DNA of 64,000 bases, taken from the NCBI RefSeq assembly GCF_900113255.1, contig NZ_FOOR01000006.1, forward strand, positions 1-64,000, in the 5' to 3' direction. The notes below the pieces were generated by a model that was not told where the DNA came from, searched no databases, and saw only the letters and a list, made by a program, of their open reading frames with translations. The position numbers and the translations under genes are program-made. Origin of the DNA: Novosphingobium sp. CF614 (GTDB taxonomy: Bacteria > Pseudomonadota > Alphaproteobacteria > Sphingomonadales > Sphingomonadaceae). Positions 7,874 to 15,752 of this stretch are shown one piece after another; the stretch's first letter is position 1, and each line of letters opens with the position of its first letter.

Positions 7874-9460
7874 ATGGGCGAGCCCTATTACATTACCACC
7901 GCGATCAGCTATCCCAATGGCAAGCCGCACATCGGCCACGCCTACGAAGCCATCGCCGCCGATGTCATCGCCCGGTTCCGCAAGGCGGAAGGCGATGACG
8001 TGCGCTTTCAGACGGGCACCGACGAGCACGGGCTCAAGATGGCCCAGAAAGCCCGCGACCTGGGGATGACTCCCGCCGCGCTGGCGGCACAGATGTCGCA
8101 GTATTTCATCGACATGTGCGACAAGTTGAATGTCGCCTATGATGTCTTCATCCGCACCACCGAGCCGCGCCATCACACCGCCTCGCAGGAACTGTGGCGG
8201 CGCATGGAGGCCAACGGCGATCTCTATCTGGACCGCTACGAAGGCTGGTATTCGGTTCGCGACGAAGCCTACTACGACGAGAGCGAACTGGTCGAAGGTG
8301 AGGGCGGCGAGAAGCTTTCGCCGCAGGGCACGCCCGTTGAATGGACGGTGGAGGAATCGTGGTTCTTCCGCTTGTCGCAATACCAGGACCGCCTGCTGGA
8401 GCTTTACGCTTCGGCCGATTTCATCCGCCCGGAAAGCCGCAGGAACGAGATCTTGCGCTTCGTCGAGGGCGGCCTGCGCGATCTTTCGGTCTCGCGCACC
8501 AGCTTCGACTGGGGCGTCAAGGTGCCCGGCAGCGATGGTTCCGGCGAAACCGGGCATGTCATGTACGTCTGGGTCGACGCGCTGACCAATTACCTGACCG
8601 GCCTGGGCTTTCCTGACGAGGGCGGCGATTACGCGAAGTATTGGCCGGCCGACCTGCACCTGATCGGCAAGGACATCGTGCGCTTCCACGCGGTCTATTG
8701 GCCCGCGTTCCTGATGAGCGCCGGCCTGCCGCTGCCCAGGCAGGTGTTCGGGCACGGCTTCCTGCTCAATCGCGGGCAGAAGGAATCGAAATCGCTCGGC
8801 AATGTCACCGACCCGATCGGCCTTGCCGATACTTACGGGGTCGATCCGCTGCGCTATTTCCTGATGCGCGAGGTTGCGTTCGGGCAGGACGGTTCCTATT
8901 CGCCCGAAGCCATCGTGACGCGCGCCAATGCCGAGCTGGCCAACAGTTTCGGCAATCTGGCCCAGCGCAGTCTATCCATGATCTTCAAGAATATGGATGG
9001 TTTACTTAAGACTGGATCGGAAGAGACCGACGCCGATATCGCGCTGTTCCAGGCGGTGTCCGAAGGGATCTCCGGCTTGCGGCGGAGCTTTGCCGACCTC
9101 GCCTTCTCCGACGGTCTGGAGGCGTGGATGCGCGCCGTCTTTGCCTGCAACCAGTATGTCGACGAGCAGGCACCCTGGGCGCTGCGCAAGACCGATCCGG
9201 CGCGCATGGAAGCGGTGCTGATGGCACTGTTCCGCGCCGTGCGCGATCTTGCCATTGCCGTGCGCCCGGTGGTGCCGACCGCGATCGACGCGCTGCTTGA
9301 CCAGATGGGACAGGCCGCCGATAATCGCCGCTATGTGGCACTCGAAGACGCGCGCTGGTTCGGCAAGCTCGTCGAAACGGGATTCCGGGTGGGCAAGCCG
9401 GTGGGGGTGTTCCCCCGCCTGGAACTGCCGGAGGAAGCTCCGATGGAAACCGGTTCCTGA
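7874..9460 (+). CDS. metG: methionyl-tRNA synthetase
   Basis: 528 residues, class I synthetase. The HIGH motif is PHIGH near residue 18 (SYPNGKPHIGHAYEAIAAD) and the KMSKS loop is KESKSLGN, a known variant. The central fold includes TGTDEHGLKMAQKA and VWVDALTNYLTGLG. It charges tRNA-Met in the cytoplasm. No C-terminal tRNA-binding extension is present. TGATG links its stop to the tatD start, so the two are translationally coupled. Confidence 0.96.
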   Translation: MGEPYYITTAISYPNGKPHIGHAYEAIAADVIARFRKAEGDDVRFQTGTDEHGLKMAQKARDLGMTPAALAAQMSQYFIDMCDKLNVAYDVFIRTTEPRHHTASQELWRRMEANGDLYLDRYEGWYSVRDEAYYDESELVEGEGGEKLSPQGTPVEWTVEESWFFRLSQYQDRLLELYASADFIRPESRRNEILRFVEGGLRDLSVSRTSFDWGVKVPGSDGSGETGHVMYVWVDALTNYLTGLGFPDEGGDYAKYWPADLHLIGKDIVRFHAVYWPAFLMSAGLPLPRQVFGHGFLLNRGQKESKSLGNVTDPIGLADTYGVDPLRYFLMREVAFGQDGSYSPEAIVTRANAELANSFGNLAQRSLSMIFKNMDGLLKTGSEETDADIALFQAVSEGISGLRRSFADLAFSDGLEAWMRAVFACNQYVDEQAPWALRKTDPARMEAVLMALFRAVRDLAIAVRPVVPTAIDALLDQMGQAADNRRYVALEDARWFGKLVETGFRVGKPVGVFPRLELPEEAPMETGS

Positions 9461-10236
9461 TGCTGATCGATTCCCACTGCCATCTGGAATACGAAGGCCT
9501 GGTGGAGGACCAGCAAGGTGTGCTGGCCCGTGCCCGCGAGGCGGGAATCGGCGGTTTCCTCAATATTTCGACCCGTCAGCGCGAATGGGGTAAGGTTGTT
9601 GGCACGGCTGCGCGCGAAGCCGATGTCTGGGCCTCGATCGGCATCCATCCGCATGAGGCCGACCAGCACGCCGATCTGGGCGAGGGAGCCTTGCTTGAAG
9701 CGGCCACCCATCCCAAAGTGATCGGCATCGGCGAGACCGGGCTCGATTACTATTACGACAAATCCGATCGCGGCGTTCAGCAGGCCTTGTTCCGCACTCA
9801 CATCGCCGTGTCGCGTGAGACCGGCCTGCCGCTGATCGTCCATACCCGCAATGCCGAGGCTGACACCGCGCGGATCCTTGAGGAGGAGATGGGGAAGGGG
9901 GCCTTCCCCGCCCTTATCCATTGCTTCACCGCCAGCGCCGAATTCGGCCGCAAGGTTCTTGATCTGGGTCTGACGATTTCGTTGTCGGGGATCGTGACGT
10001 TCAAGAATGCCAAGGACTTGCAGGCTGTAGCCTCCGGGATACCCGAGGATCGCTTGCTGGTCGAAACCGATGCGCCGTTCCTGGCCCCGGTTCCGCATCG
10101 CGGCAGGACATGCGAACCGGCCTATACGGCGGACACCGCGGGCTTCGTTGCGCGGCTGCGGGGCACTACACCCGAGCACTTGGCCGAAGCCACGACCCGC
10201 AATTTCTTCGCGCTGTTCCGAAAGGCGGCTGCGTGA
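9460..10236 (+). CDS. tatD: TatD family metal-dependent hydrolase
   Basis: 258 residues, complete TatD fold. Metal ligands are visible: DSHCHLE (HxH) at the start, GIGETGLDYYY (Glu), IVHTRNAEADT and LIHCFTA (His residues) and VETDAPFLAP (Asp near 205). The family has 3'-5' exonuclease/DNase activity and a proposed role in DNA repair. It directly follows metG, a very common pairing, and its stop overlaps the next gene (GTGA). Confidence 0.92.
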   Translation: MLIDSHCHLEYEGLVEDQQGVLARAREAGIGGFLNISTRQREWGKVVGTAAREADVWASIGIHPHEADQHADLGEGALLEAATHPKVIGIGETGLDYYYDKSDRGVQQALFRTHIAVSRETGLPLIVHTRNAEADTARILEEEMGKGAFPALIHCFTASAEFGRKVLDLGLTISLSGIVTFKNAKDLQAVASGIPEDRLLVETDAPFLAPVPHRGRTCEPAYTADTAGFVARLRGTTPEHLAEATTRNFFALFRKAAA

Positions 10237-11012
10237 AGCTGACGATTCTGGGTTGCGGCACCTCGACCGGCGTGCCGCGTCTGGGCGGCGAACAGGGGGC
10301 CGACTGGGGACTGTGCGATCCCACCGAGCCGAAGAACCGCCGCACGAGAGTAGCGGTCCTGCTCGAAAGCGCGGTGGGCAGCCGGATACTCGTCGATACG
10401 CCCACCGACCTGCGCGGCCAGCTGCTCGCCAACGACGTTCACCGCATCGATGCGGTATTCTGGACCCACGATCACGCCGACCATTGCCATGGCATCGATG
10501 ATCTGCGGCCCCTGCGATACGGCCGCGCGGGACCGATCCCCGGCTACGCGGCTTCAGAGACGGTGCGGCGCATGCGTCAGCGGTTCGGCTATGTCTTCGC
10601 CGGCCAGCACGGTTATCCCACGCTCGTCTCGCTCGACAATCTCGATACCCTGCGCATCTGCGAGGGCTTCCGGGTCGATCACGTGCAGATGCCGCACGGG
10701 CCCGCGCAATCTACCGGATTTCGATTCGAATGTGATGGAAAATCCGTATGCTATATGACGGATTTCAGCGAGACGACGAGGGACATGGTGGACCTGTGCC
10801 ATGGGTGCGACCTGCTTGTCGTCGATTGTCTGCGCCGTGAACCGCATCCCACCCATGCGCATCTGGCCATGTCGCTTGAACTGGCCGAGGCTGCGCGGGT
10901 CCGTTCGGTGGTGCTCACGCATCTCGACAAGAGCATGGATTATGTCACGGTAAGCCGCGAAGTGCCCGGCCACGTCCAGGTCGGCTTCGATGGAATGGTG
11001 GTGGAACCATGA
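10233..11012 (+). CDS. MBL-fold hydrolase, PhnP-like
   Basis: 259 residues from GTG 10233, which overlaps the tatD stop. The metallo-beta-lactamase signature WTHDHADHCHGIDDL gives the paired metal ligands; CGTSTGVPRLGG at the N-terminus and LVVDCLRREPHPTHAHL with VLTHLDK at the C-terminus fit the PhnP-like branch (cyclic phosphodiesterase). The substrate is unknown; PhnP itself acts on a cyclic ribose phosphate, but no phosphonate genes are nearby. It overlaps the following small membrane gene (ATGA). Confidence 0.85.
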   Translation: MKLTILGCGTSTGVPRLGGEQGADWGLCDPTEPKNRRTRVAVLLESAVGSRILVDTPTDLRGQLLANDVHRIDAVFWTHDHADHCHGIDDLRPLRYGRAGPIPGYAASETVRRMRQRFGYVFAGQHGYPTLVSLDNLDTLRICEGFRVDHVQMPHGPAQSTGFRFECDGKSVCYMTDFSETTRDMVDLCHGCDLLVVDCLRREPHPTHAHLAMSLELAEAARVRSVVLTHLDKSMDYVTVSREVPGHVQVGFDGMVVEP

Positions 11013-11194
11013 ACCAGGCGGCAACGATCGTTTCGATCATCACGGTGATCGGATGCCTGGTCCTGGCGACCCGCAGCGCCGCGCTGCGCGGGCTCGGCAT
11101 GGCGCGCGCGTTCAGGCTAGCGTTGATCTGGGCGGCGATCATACTGGGGCTTGTCCTGGCGATCCAGCTTACCGGTCTGCGGATCGAGCGGTGA
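11009..11194 (+). CDS. 61-residue two-helix membrane protein
   Basis: Two predicted transmembrane segments (ATIVSIITVIGCLVLAT and LALIWAAIILGLVLAIQL) with a short basic linker make up nearly the whole protein. It is coupled by ATGA to the hydrolase upstream and by GTGA to the next short frame. Nothing suggests a catalytic role; it may be a small inner-membrane accessory protein. Confidence 0.65.
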   Translation: MNQAATIVSIITVIGCLVLATRSAALRGLGMARAFRLALIWAAIILGLVLAIQLTGLRIER

Positions 11195-11394
11195 ACACCG
11201 GGGGGCCGTCGTTTCCTGAACAGCCGGAATTCCTCGCCATTTTTGATTCATTGGCCAAGGTGCCTGAGCCGTTGCACGGCCATCCGCCATCTGCGCCGGT
11301 TGGATCTGGCTGGCGTTCGCAACCGAAACACCGTCGCTTCCGTCGGCAGCGCCCCGGCACGCGATCGATGCGCGCATTGGTTCCCCTACGATAA
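11191..11394 (+). CDS. 67-residue hypothetical protein, possibly a remnant
   Basis: The GTG at 11191 overlaps the stop of the preceding gene (GTGA) and the frame runs to TAA at 11392-11394. The first 30 residues (FPEQPEFLAIFDSLAKVPEP) look protein-like; the rest is basic and low in complexity (RSQPKHRRFRRQRPGTRSMR), as if the true gene had been frame-shifted. No family is recognised. It may be the decayed last member of the long forward operon. Confidence 0.3.
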   Translation: MNTGGPSFPEQPEFLAIFDSLAKVPEPLHGHPPSAPVGSGWRSQPKHRRFRRQRPGTRSMRALVPLR

Positions 11395-11466
11395 AACAAG
11401 TAATTTATGTTGCATTGTAGGGATGATTGACCGAAGCCCTGACCCAACGGAACTCAGGAGATTCCC

Positions 11467-13305
11467 GTGGTCGGATCCTTGTCCAGGCGGATTGTGGTCC
11501 TGTGCAGCCTGCTGTGCCTGCTGACGGCATTGCTGGCGGGCCTCCTGCTCCAGATGTCCTCGCAAATGCATGGCAACCTGGCGTGGGTCACTCATTCTTC
11601 CCAGGTCTTGAAGACGGCCAACCGCTCGCTCAGTCATCTGCGAGTGGCCGAATCGGGGCAGCGCGGTTTCACGCTGACCCGCGACCCCGCGTTCGCCAGG
11701 TCCGTCGAAGTGGAGATTGCCGGCGCGAAGCGCGAAGCCTCGGACCTCGTGCATCTCACTGCCGACAACCCTGCGCAGAACATGCGCGCCAAGCAGATCA
11801 GTGCGCTTGTCTCCGAACGGGCAAATATCCTGGAAGAGACGGTACGGTTGGCGCGATCGGGGGATTTCGCGGGCGCCCAGGCCTCGACGGCGACAGGGCA
11901 GGGGCGCGATCTCATGGAGCTTGTGGGTGTCCGCATAGACGATTTCGTGAACGAAGAGCGCATGCTGGCGAAATCGCGCTTCGATGCGGTGGAACGGCGG
12001 TTGAAACTGATCCGTTGGCTGGTGCTGGCGGGCACCCCGCTGACGATGATCGCGCTCGCGCTCGTCGCGATCGTGCTGATCCGTGGAATTCGGCAACCGG
12101 TCGAGGCGATGATGACGGTGATGGGCCAGCTTGGCGCCGGTGACCGCGCCGCCCGCGTCACGGCGAGAATGAACTCGCGCGAGTTCGAGCGTCTCGCCAA
12201 CGGCTATAATGCCATGGCGGATGAGCTCCAGGCGGCGGTCGCCGACCAGATCGACAGCCAGGAGCGGCTGCGTGTCGCCAATCTCGAACTCAGCCAGAAT
12301 GCCGCCGTCCTGCGTGAGCGCGGCGAAGTCATCGAACTGCTGGGTGGCATGGCGCATCGCATGCAGGCGGCGCGCACGGATGAGGAGCTCGCCTCCATCA
12401 TTCGTGTCTTCGTACCGCGGGTACTGCACGATATCCCGGGCGCGCTCTATGCGCACAACAACTCGCGCAATCTCCTTGTCCCCGTCGCCGCCTGGGGCGG
12501 CCTGGCCGTCGATCCTTCCGGGTTCGCGCCGGAACAATGCTGGGCGCTGCGCCGGGGGCAGAGTCACTTCGTCGTGGAACCGGGATCGGACATCGTTTGC
12601 GCCCACACCGCGGACGAGACGCATCACTACCACTGCGAGCCCCTGCTTGCCGGTGGGGAAGTGATCGGCGTGCTCTATCTCAAAGGTGTCATCGGATCGG
12701 AAAACCGCTTTCGGCTCGCCGTCCTCACCGAGAACATCGCTTCGGCCCTGGTCAATCACCGTCTCCAGCGCGGCTTGCGCGAGCAGACGATCCGTGACCC
12801 GCTCACCGGCCTGTTCAATCGGCGCTACATGGAAGAGACGCTGGCGCTCGAGATCGCCCGCGCTTCCCGGTCGGGAAGCCCGCTTGCCTTGGTCATGTGC
12901 GATGTCGACCACTTCAAGCGCTTCAACGACGAGTTCGGACACGATGCCGGCGATGCCGTTTTGCAGACGGTGGCTGCGGAACTGCGCAGCCGGTTCCGTG
13001 ACGGCGACGTCATCTGCCGGTTCGGCGGCGAGGAATTCATCGTCATCGCCCCGGATACCGCGGTAAGCGTGCTGATGGCCCGAGTCGAGGAAATCCGCCA
13101 GGCAGTGAGCGAGATCACGGTCCAGCAAGGCGGCCGGACTCTCGGCTCGATCACGATGTCGTTCGGCATCGCCAGTTGGGATCCGGGCATGGACCGCGAA
13201 GGGACCATGCTGCTCAAGGTGGCGGATACCGCCCTGTACGAAGCCAAGCGCGCAGGCCGCAACCGCGTCGTCACCGAGGCAAAACCCCTTTCGCTGAGCG
13301 CCTGA
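11467..13305 (+). CDS. membrane sensor diguanylate cyclase (CHASE3-HAMP-GAF-GGDEF)
   Basis: 612 residues, GTG start with AGGAG upstream. TM1 at about 8-29, a CHASE3-like periplasmic sensor (LRVAESGQRGFTLT), TM2 at about 183-204, a HAMP segment, a GAF-like domain (about 295-430) and a C-terminal GGDEF domain. The active site is GGEEF (520-524) and nine residues before it RDGD (511-514) forms the RxxD inhibitory site. It should make cyclic-di-GMP from two GTP with product feedback. No EAL domain is present. It stands alone, so its ligand and target are unknown. Confidence 0.92.
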   Translation: MVGSLSRRIVVLCSLLCLLTALLAGLLLQMSSQMHGNLAWVTHSSQVLKTANRSLSHLRVAESGQRGFTLTRDPAFARSVEVEIAGAKREASDLVHLTADNPAQNMRAKQISALVSERANILEETVRLARSGDFAGAQASTATGQGRDLMELVGVRIDDFVNEERMLAKSRFDAVERRLKLIRWLVLAGTPLTMIALALVAIVLIRGIRQPVEAMMTVMGQLGAGDRAARVTARMNSREFERLANGYNAMADELQAAVADQIDSQERLRVANLELSQNAAVLRERGEVIELLGGMAHRMQAARTDEELASIIRVFVPRVLHDIPGALYAHNNSRNLLVPVAAWGGLAVDPSGFAPEQCWALRRGQSHFVVEPGSDIVCAHTADETHHYHCEPLLAGGEVIGVLYLKGVIGSENRFRLAVLTENIASALVNHRLQRGLREQTIRDPLTGLFNRRYMEETLALEIARASRSGSPLALVMCDVDHFKRFNDEFGHDAGDAVLQTVAAELRSRFRDGDVICRFGGEEFIVIAPDTAVSVLMARVEEIRQAVSEITVQQGGRTLGSITMSFGIASWDPGMDREGTMLLKVADTALYEAKRAGRNRVVTEAKPLSLSA

Positions 13306-13537
13306 TCACAAGGCTCGAACACAAGGAGCCCCACTCGAACAAGCCGAAGATGCGGAGCGGGTCTTGAACCGGATTTCGGGTTCCTTGCTCCAGCGTCACA
13401 TTCATAGCGACCCGGTCATGGATATTCTTTGGGTATCCATCCGGCGGCGGCCACCTTGCCTGATTTTTTGATTGTCCCGCCTTCGGTATCAAACTCCCGG
13501 CTTGAGCCGGGAAGGGCTTCAGCCATCGACTCGCTCG
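13306..13537. other. non-coding stretch before the inverted repeat
   Basis: No credible gene. A short perfect hairpin CCCGGC-TTGA-GCCGGG lies at 13496-13511, and a T-run (13464-13469) sits 27 bases before it rather than after it, which is the wrong order for a terminator of the cyclase gene. The whole stretch borders IS-derived DNA and is probably not under strong selection. Confidence 0.4.
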
Positions 13538-13613
13538 ATAGCTGGTATCCTCGGGAAAGTGAGACCCGCCTGAAAGGCGTTAAAGGTCTCACTTTCCCGA
13601 GGATACCAGCTAT
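13538..13613. repeat. perfect 29-bp inverted repeat
   Basis: 13538-13566 and 13585-13613 are exact inverted copies of 29 bases, with an 18-base loop that itself can fold (CGCC-TGAAA-GGCG). No T-run follows, so it is unusual for a terminator. It lies about 50 bases from the truncated IS5-type remnant. It could be a recombination scar, the ends of a lost element, or a long RNA hairpin. Confidence 0.85.
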
Positions 13614-13653
13614 GGGCTATTCTACCGGCAGTCCGAGCGTTCGATCTCTCCCG

Positions 13654-14076
13654 TTATGATGGACAACGGGGGGCGCTTTGGCGCCTTTGCTCACCCTTCG
13701 AATCTATCATAGGGTACAGGCTATCGATGACGCCCGCGCTGGGAGAGGCCTCCCGACCCATCGCTTCGCGGGTCATCAGCAGCAGGGCGTGGTTGATCGA
13801 TTTCCACAGGCCCATCGCGCTCCAGCGGTAGAAATAATGCTGCACCGTGATCATGGGCAGGAACAGCCCCGGCGGCAACATCCGCCACGGCAACCTGCCC
13901 CGCAGCAGATACAGGATCGCCTCCACAATCTGGCGGTAATCCCAAACCGGCGGACGGCCAAGTTTCCCGCGCGGCGGCAGCAGCGGTTCCAAAATCGCCC
14001 ACTCAGCATCCGTCAAATCGCTGGGCAAAAGCAGCTCGGCTCTGGCATACTGCCGCCGGGTGATATCGGTCCACAT
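13654..14076 (-). pseudogene. truncated IS5-family transposase
   Basis: 140 residues that begin like IS5-family transposase N-termini (MWTDITRRQYARAELLLPSD, then LTDAEWAILEPLLPPRGKLG and REAMGREASPSAGVIDS). The expected DDE catalytic half after VIDS is missing; the frame instead runs about 20 unrelated residues to a stop. It is therefore a non-functional N-terminal fragment. Confidence 0.85.
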
Positions 14077-14095
14077 GTGTCATTCCGCCGTTGTC
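13662..14095. mobile_element. internally deleted IS5-type element (candidate ends)
   Basis: Upstream of the transposase start, GACAACGGCGG (minus strand, reading inward from 14095) resembles GACAACGGGGG (plus strand, reading inward from 13662). These may be the terminal inverted repeats of a 0.43-kb deletion derivative that lost the DDE region. The true ends, and any target duplication, are not certain. It interrupts DNA that encodes a lacI-type regulator (14133-14353). Confidence 0.45.
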
Positions 14096-14132
14096 TTGCA
14101 AACACGACTGAATCACATCTCACTGATATCAC

Positions 14133-14353
14133 CCAAATTCCTTTTCGGTCAGCCTCTGAGGTATCGGTTACGAACACGCTGAAGCCCTCTTCACGCGCAC
14201 GCTAGATTACCGCCTGGACGGGCGCGGGAAAGAATGGATTGGTGATGTGGGGAATGACCTGACCGATCGTCCGGTCTTGTTGACGGCATAGGACGCGCTC
14301 GCCAGCGAAACCCCCGCAACCTTCGCCACGTCCTTCAGCGTCACTCTTTTCAT
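14133..14353 (-). pseudogene. broken LacI/GalR-family repressor
   Basis: ATG at 14353 starts MKRVTLKDVAKVAGVSLASA, the classic LacI-type helix-turn-helix. About 30 residues later the frame breaks. A different frame resumes with TIGQVIPHITNPFF, the start of the LacI ligand-binding domain, then stops at 14202. A third frame reads AREEGFSVFVTDTSEADRKG, the next conserved segment of that domain. The gene has thus lost part of its hinge, carries at least two frame changes and ends at IS-derived DNA. It is divergent from the ribokinase gene, whose repressor it probably once encoded. Confidence 0.85.
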
Positions 14354-14438
14354 TGCAGCACCCTCGCAAGCCCCCTGGTTCAGTCGGCCAGCCAAGGGCT
14401 TGCTATGCAACCGCGAGAAGATATCCACTTGAAGGTAG

Positions 14439-14450
14439 TGAAACGTTTCA
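14439..14450 (+). promoter_or_regulatory. LacI/GalR-type operator palindrome
   Basis: TGAAACGTTTCA is a perfect 12-base palindrome with the central CG typical of LacI/GalR-family operators. It ends 11 bases before the ribokinase start and lies between it and the broken lacI-type gene, so it is the likely former (or still used) repressor site. Confidence 0.75.
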
Positions 14451-14461
14451 TGGAGTCATGA

Positions 14462-15376
14462 ATGGGCACCGCGCCTGATATCGTCATTCTGGGCAGCCTG
14501 AATATGGACTTTGGTTTGGTCGTCCCCGACTTTCCGCGACCGGGCGAGACCCTGCTGTGTGACCGGATCGCCGTTTCCCCCGGCGGCAAGGGCGGCAACC
14601 AGGCCGTGGCGGCAGCGCGCGCGGGCGCACGCGTGGCCTTTGTGGGTGTAGTGGGCGATGACGCGAACGGTAGCGCCCTGATTGACTTCATGCGCGGCGA
14701 AAATATCGCGACCGACGCCATCTTCCGCGCCGATGCGCCAACAGGCATGGCCTATGTTGTCGTAAACGGCGCCGGGGAAAACACGATCGTGGTGGCGGCA
14801 GGGGCAAACCAGCGCGTCACCTCGGACCATTGCACGCAAGCCCCTTCCGCGCCCTTCTATCTTGCGCAACTGGAAGTGCCGGTGCGCACTGTCGAAGCCT
14901 TCTTTGCCCGTGGGCGGGCCGAGGGCGCGACTTGCGTTCTGAACGCGGCACCCGCATGCGCCGATGCCCACGGCTTGTTCGACCTCTGCGATATCATTAT
15001 CGTCAATGAAAGCGAGTTGGAGAGCTATGCGGGATACTCGCTCGCGGATGCAGAAGCGGCAATAGCGGCGGCCATGGCGCTCCTGTCTCGCCCGGGGCAG
15101 TCGATCATCGTGACTCAGGGTAGTCGGGGAATCCTGCATGTGAGCAGTGGGGGAGGGCGCTTTTCGGAATCCCACAAGGTGGATGTCGTCGATACGACAG
15201 GCGCGGGCGACTGTTTTTGCGGGAACCTGGTCGCGAGACTGGCCCAAGGCGCGTCACAAGAACAGGCAATCAGCAGGGCAAGCGCCGCCGCCGCGCTGTC
15301 CGTGAGCCGCGAAGGCGCTGCCTTCGGCATGCCCTATGGCCGGGACACGGACACCTTCCTGAGTCATGCCTTTTAG
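14462..15376 (+). CDS. rbsK: ribokinase (PfkB family)
   Basis: 304 residues. SLNMDFGLVV and GGKGGNQAVAAARAGA form the sugar-binding N-terminus, VGDDANGSALI follows, and DTTGAGDCFCGNL (catalytic Asp about 250) is the PfkB anion-hole signature. Ribokinase phosphorylates D-ribose to ribose-5-phosphate; other pentose or nucleoside specificity is possible because no transporter accompanies it. The start at 14462 is just after a LacI-type operator. With its repressor gene disrupted it may be constitutive or under another LacI paralogue. Confidence 0.85.
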   Translation: MGTAPDIVILGSLNMDFGLVVPDFPRPGETLLCDRIAVSPGGKGGNQAVAAARAGARVAFVGVVGDDANGSALIDFMRGENIATDAIFRADAPTGMAYVVVNGAGENTIVVAAGANQRVTSDHCTQAPSAPFYLAQLEVPVRTVEAFFARGRAEGATCVLNAAPACADAHGLFDLCDIIIVNESELESYAGYSLADAEAAIAAAMALLSRPGQSIIVTQGSRGILHVSSGGGRFSESHKVDVVDTTGAGDCFCGNLVARLAQGASQEQAISRASAAAALSVSREGAAFGMPYGRDTDTFLSHAF

Positions 15377-15479
15377 GCAGGCTTGAGCAGGAGGTCCGAT
15401 CCCGGCCCTCGGAAAAATTGCCAGGGCACTGCTGCTGCGCTGGGCATATTGCAGGGCGCCGCCTGGCCCCAACGGGCGT

Positions 15480-15752
15480 TCAAGCGTCGCTTCGGTAGCG
15501 TATCTGGGCGACGAGCCATCCCCCGATCGCGCAGCCGCCGAGCCAGATCAGGAAGGCGGCACTGTCCCCCAGGGCCGCGAGCCCGATCCCGGGCAGCAGG
15601 ATCGCGACCAACGCGAGCCGCCGGGCGGTCGTGCCGTGACCCTTGATAGGCGGCAGCCCAGCGACACGGCGGCGTTTGGGATCGCCGCGCCACAGCCAAA
15701 AGATGGTCGCGAGCGAAAACGCGGTCGCGGCGAGAAGCGGAAGGTGAGTCAT
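15480..15752 (-). CDS. 90-residue membrane protein in the PepSY operon
   Basis: Three hydrophobic segments (LLAATAFSLATIFWLW, ALVAILLPGIGLAALG, AFLIWLGGCAIGGWLVA) predict an inner-membrane protein. The ATG at 15752 overlaps the PepSY-protein stop (ATGA). Small membrane proteins of this sort often accompany PepSY/siderophore-receptor units, but the role is not known. Downstream, 15377-15479 shows no gene. Confidence 0.65.
   Translation of the reverse strand: MTHLPLLAATAFSLATIFWLWRGDPKRRRVAGLPPIKGHGTTARRLALVAILLPGIGLAALGDSAAFLIWLGGCAIGGWLVAQIRYRSDA

Noticed and set aside
14462..15376. Fructokinase or adenosine kinase instead of ribokinase
   Set aside because: The GGKGGNQA and SLNMD motifs fit ribokinase best, although related pentose substrates cannot be excluded.
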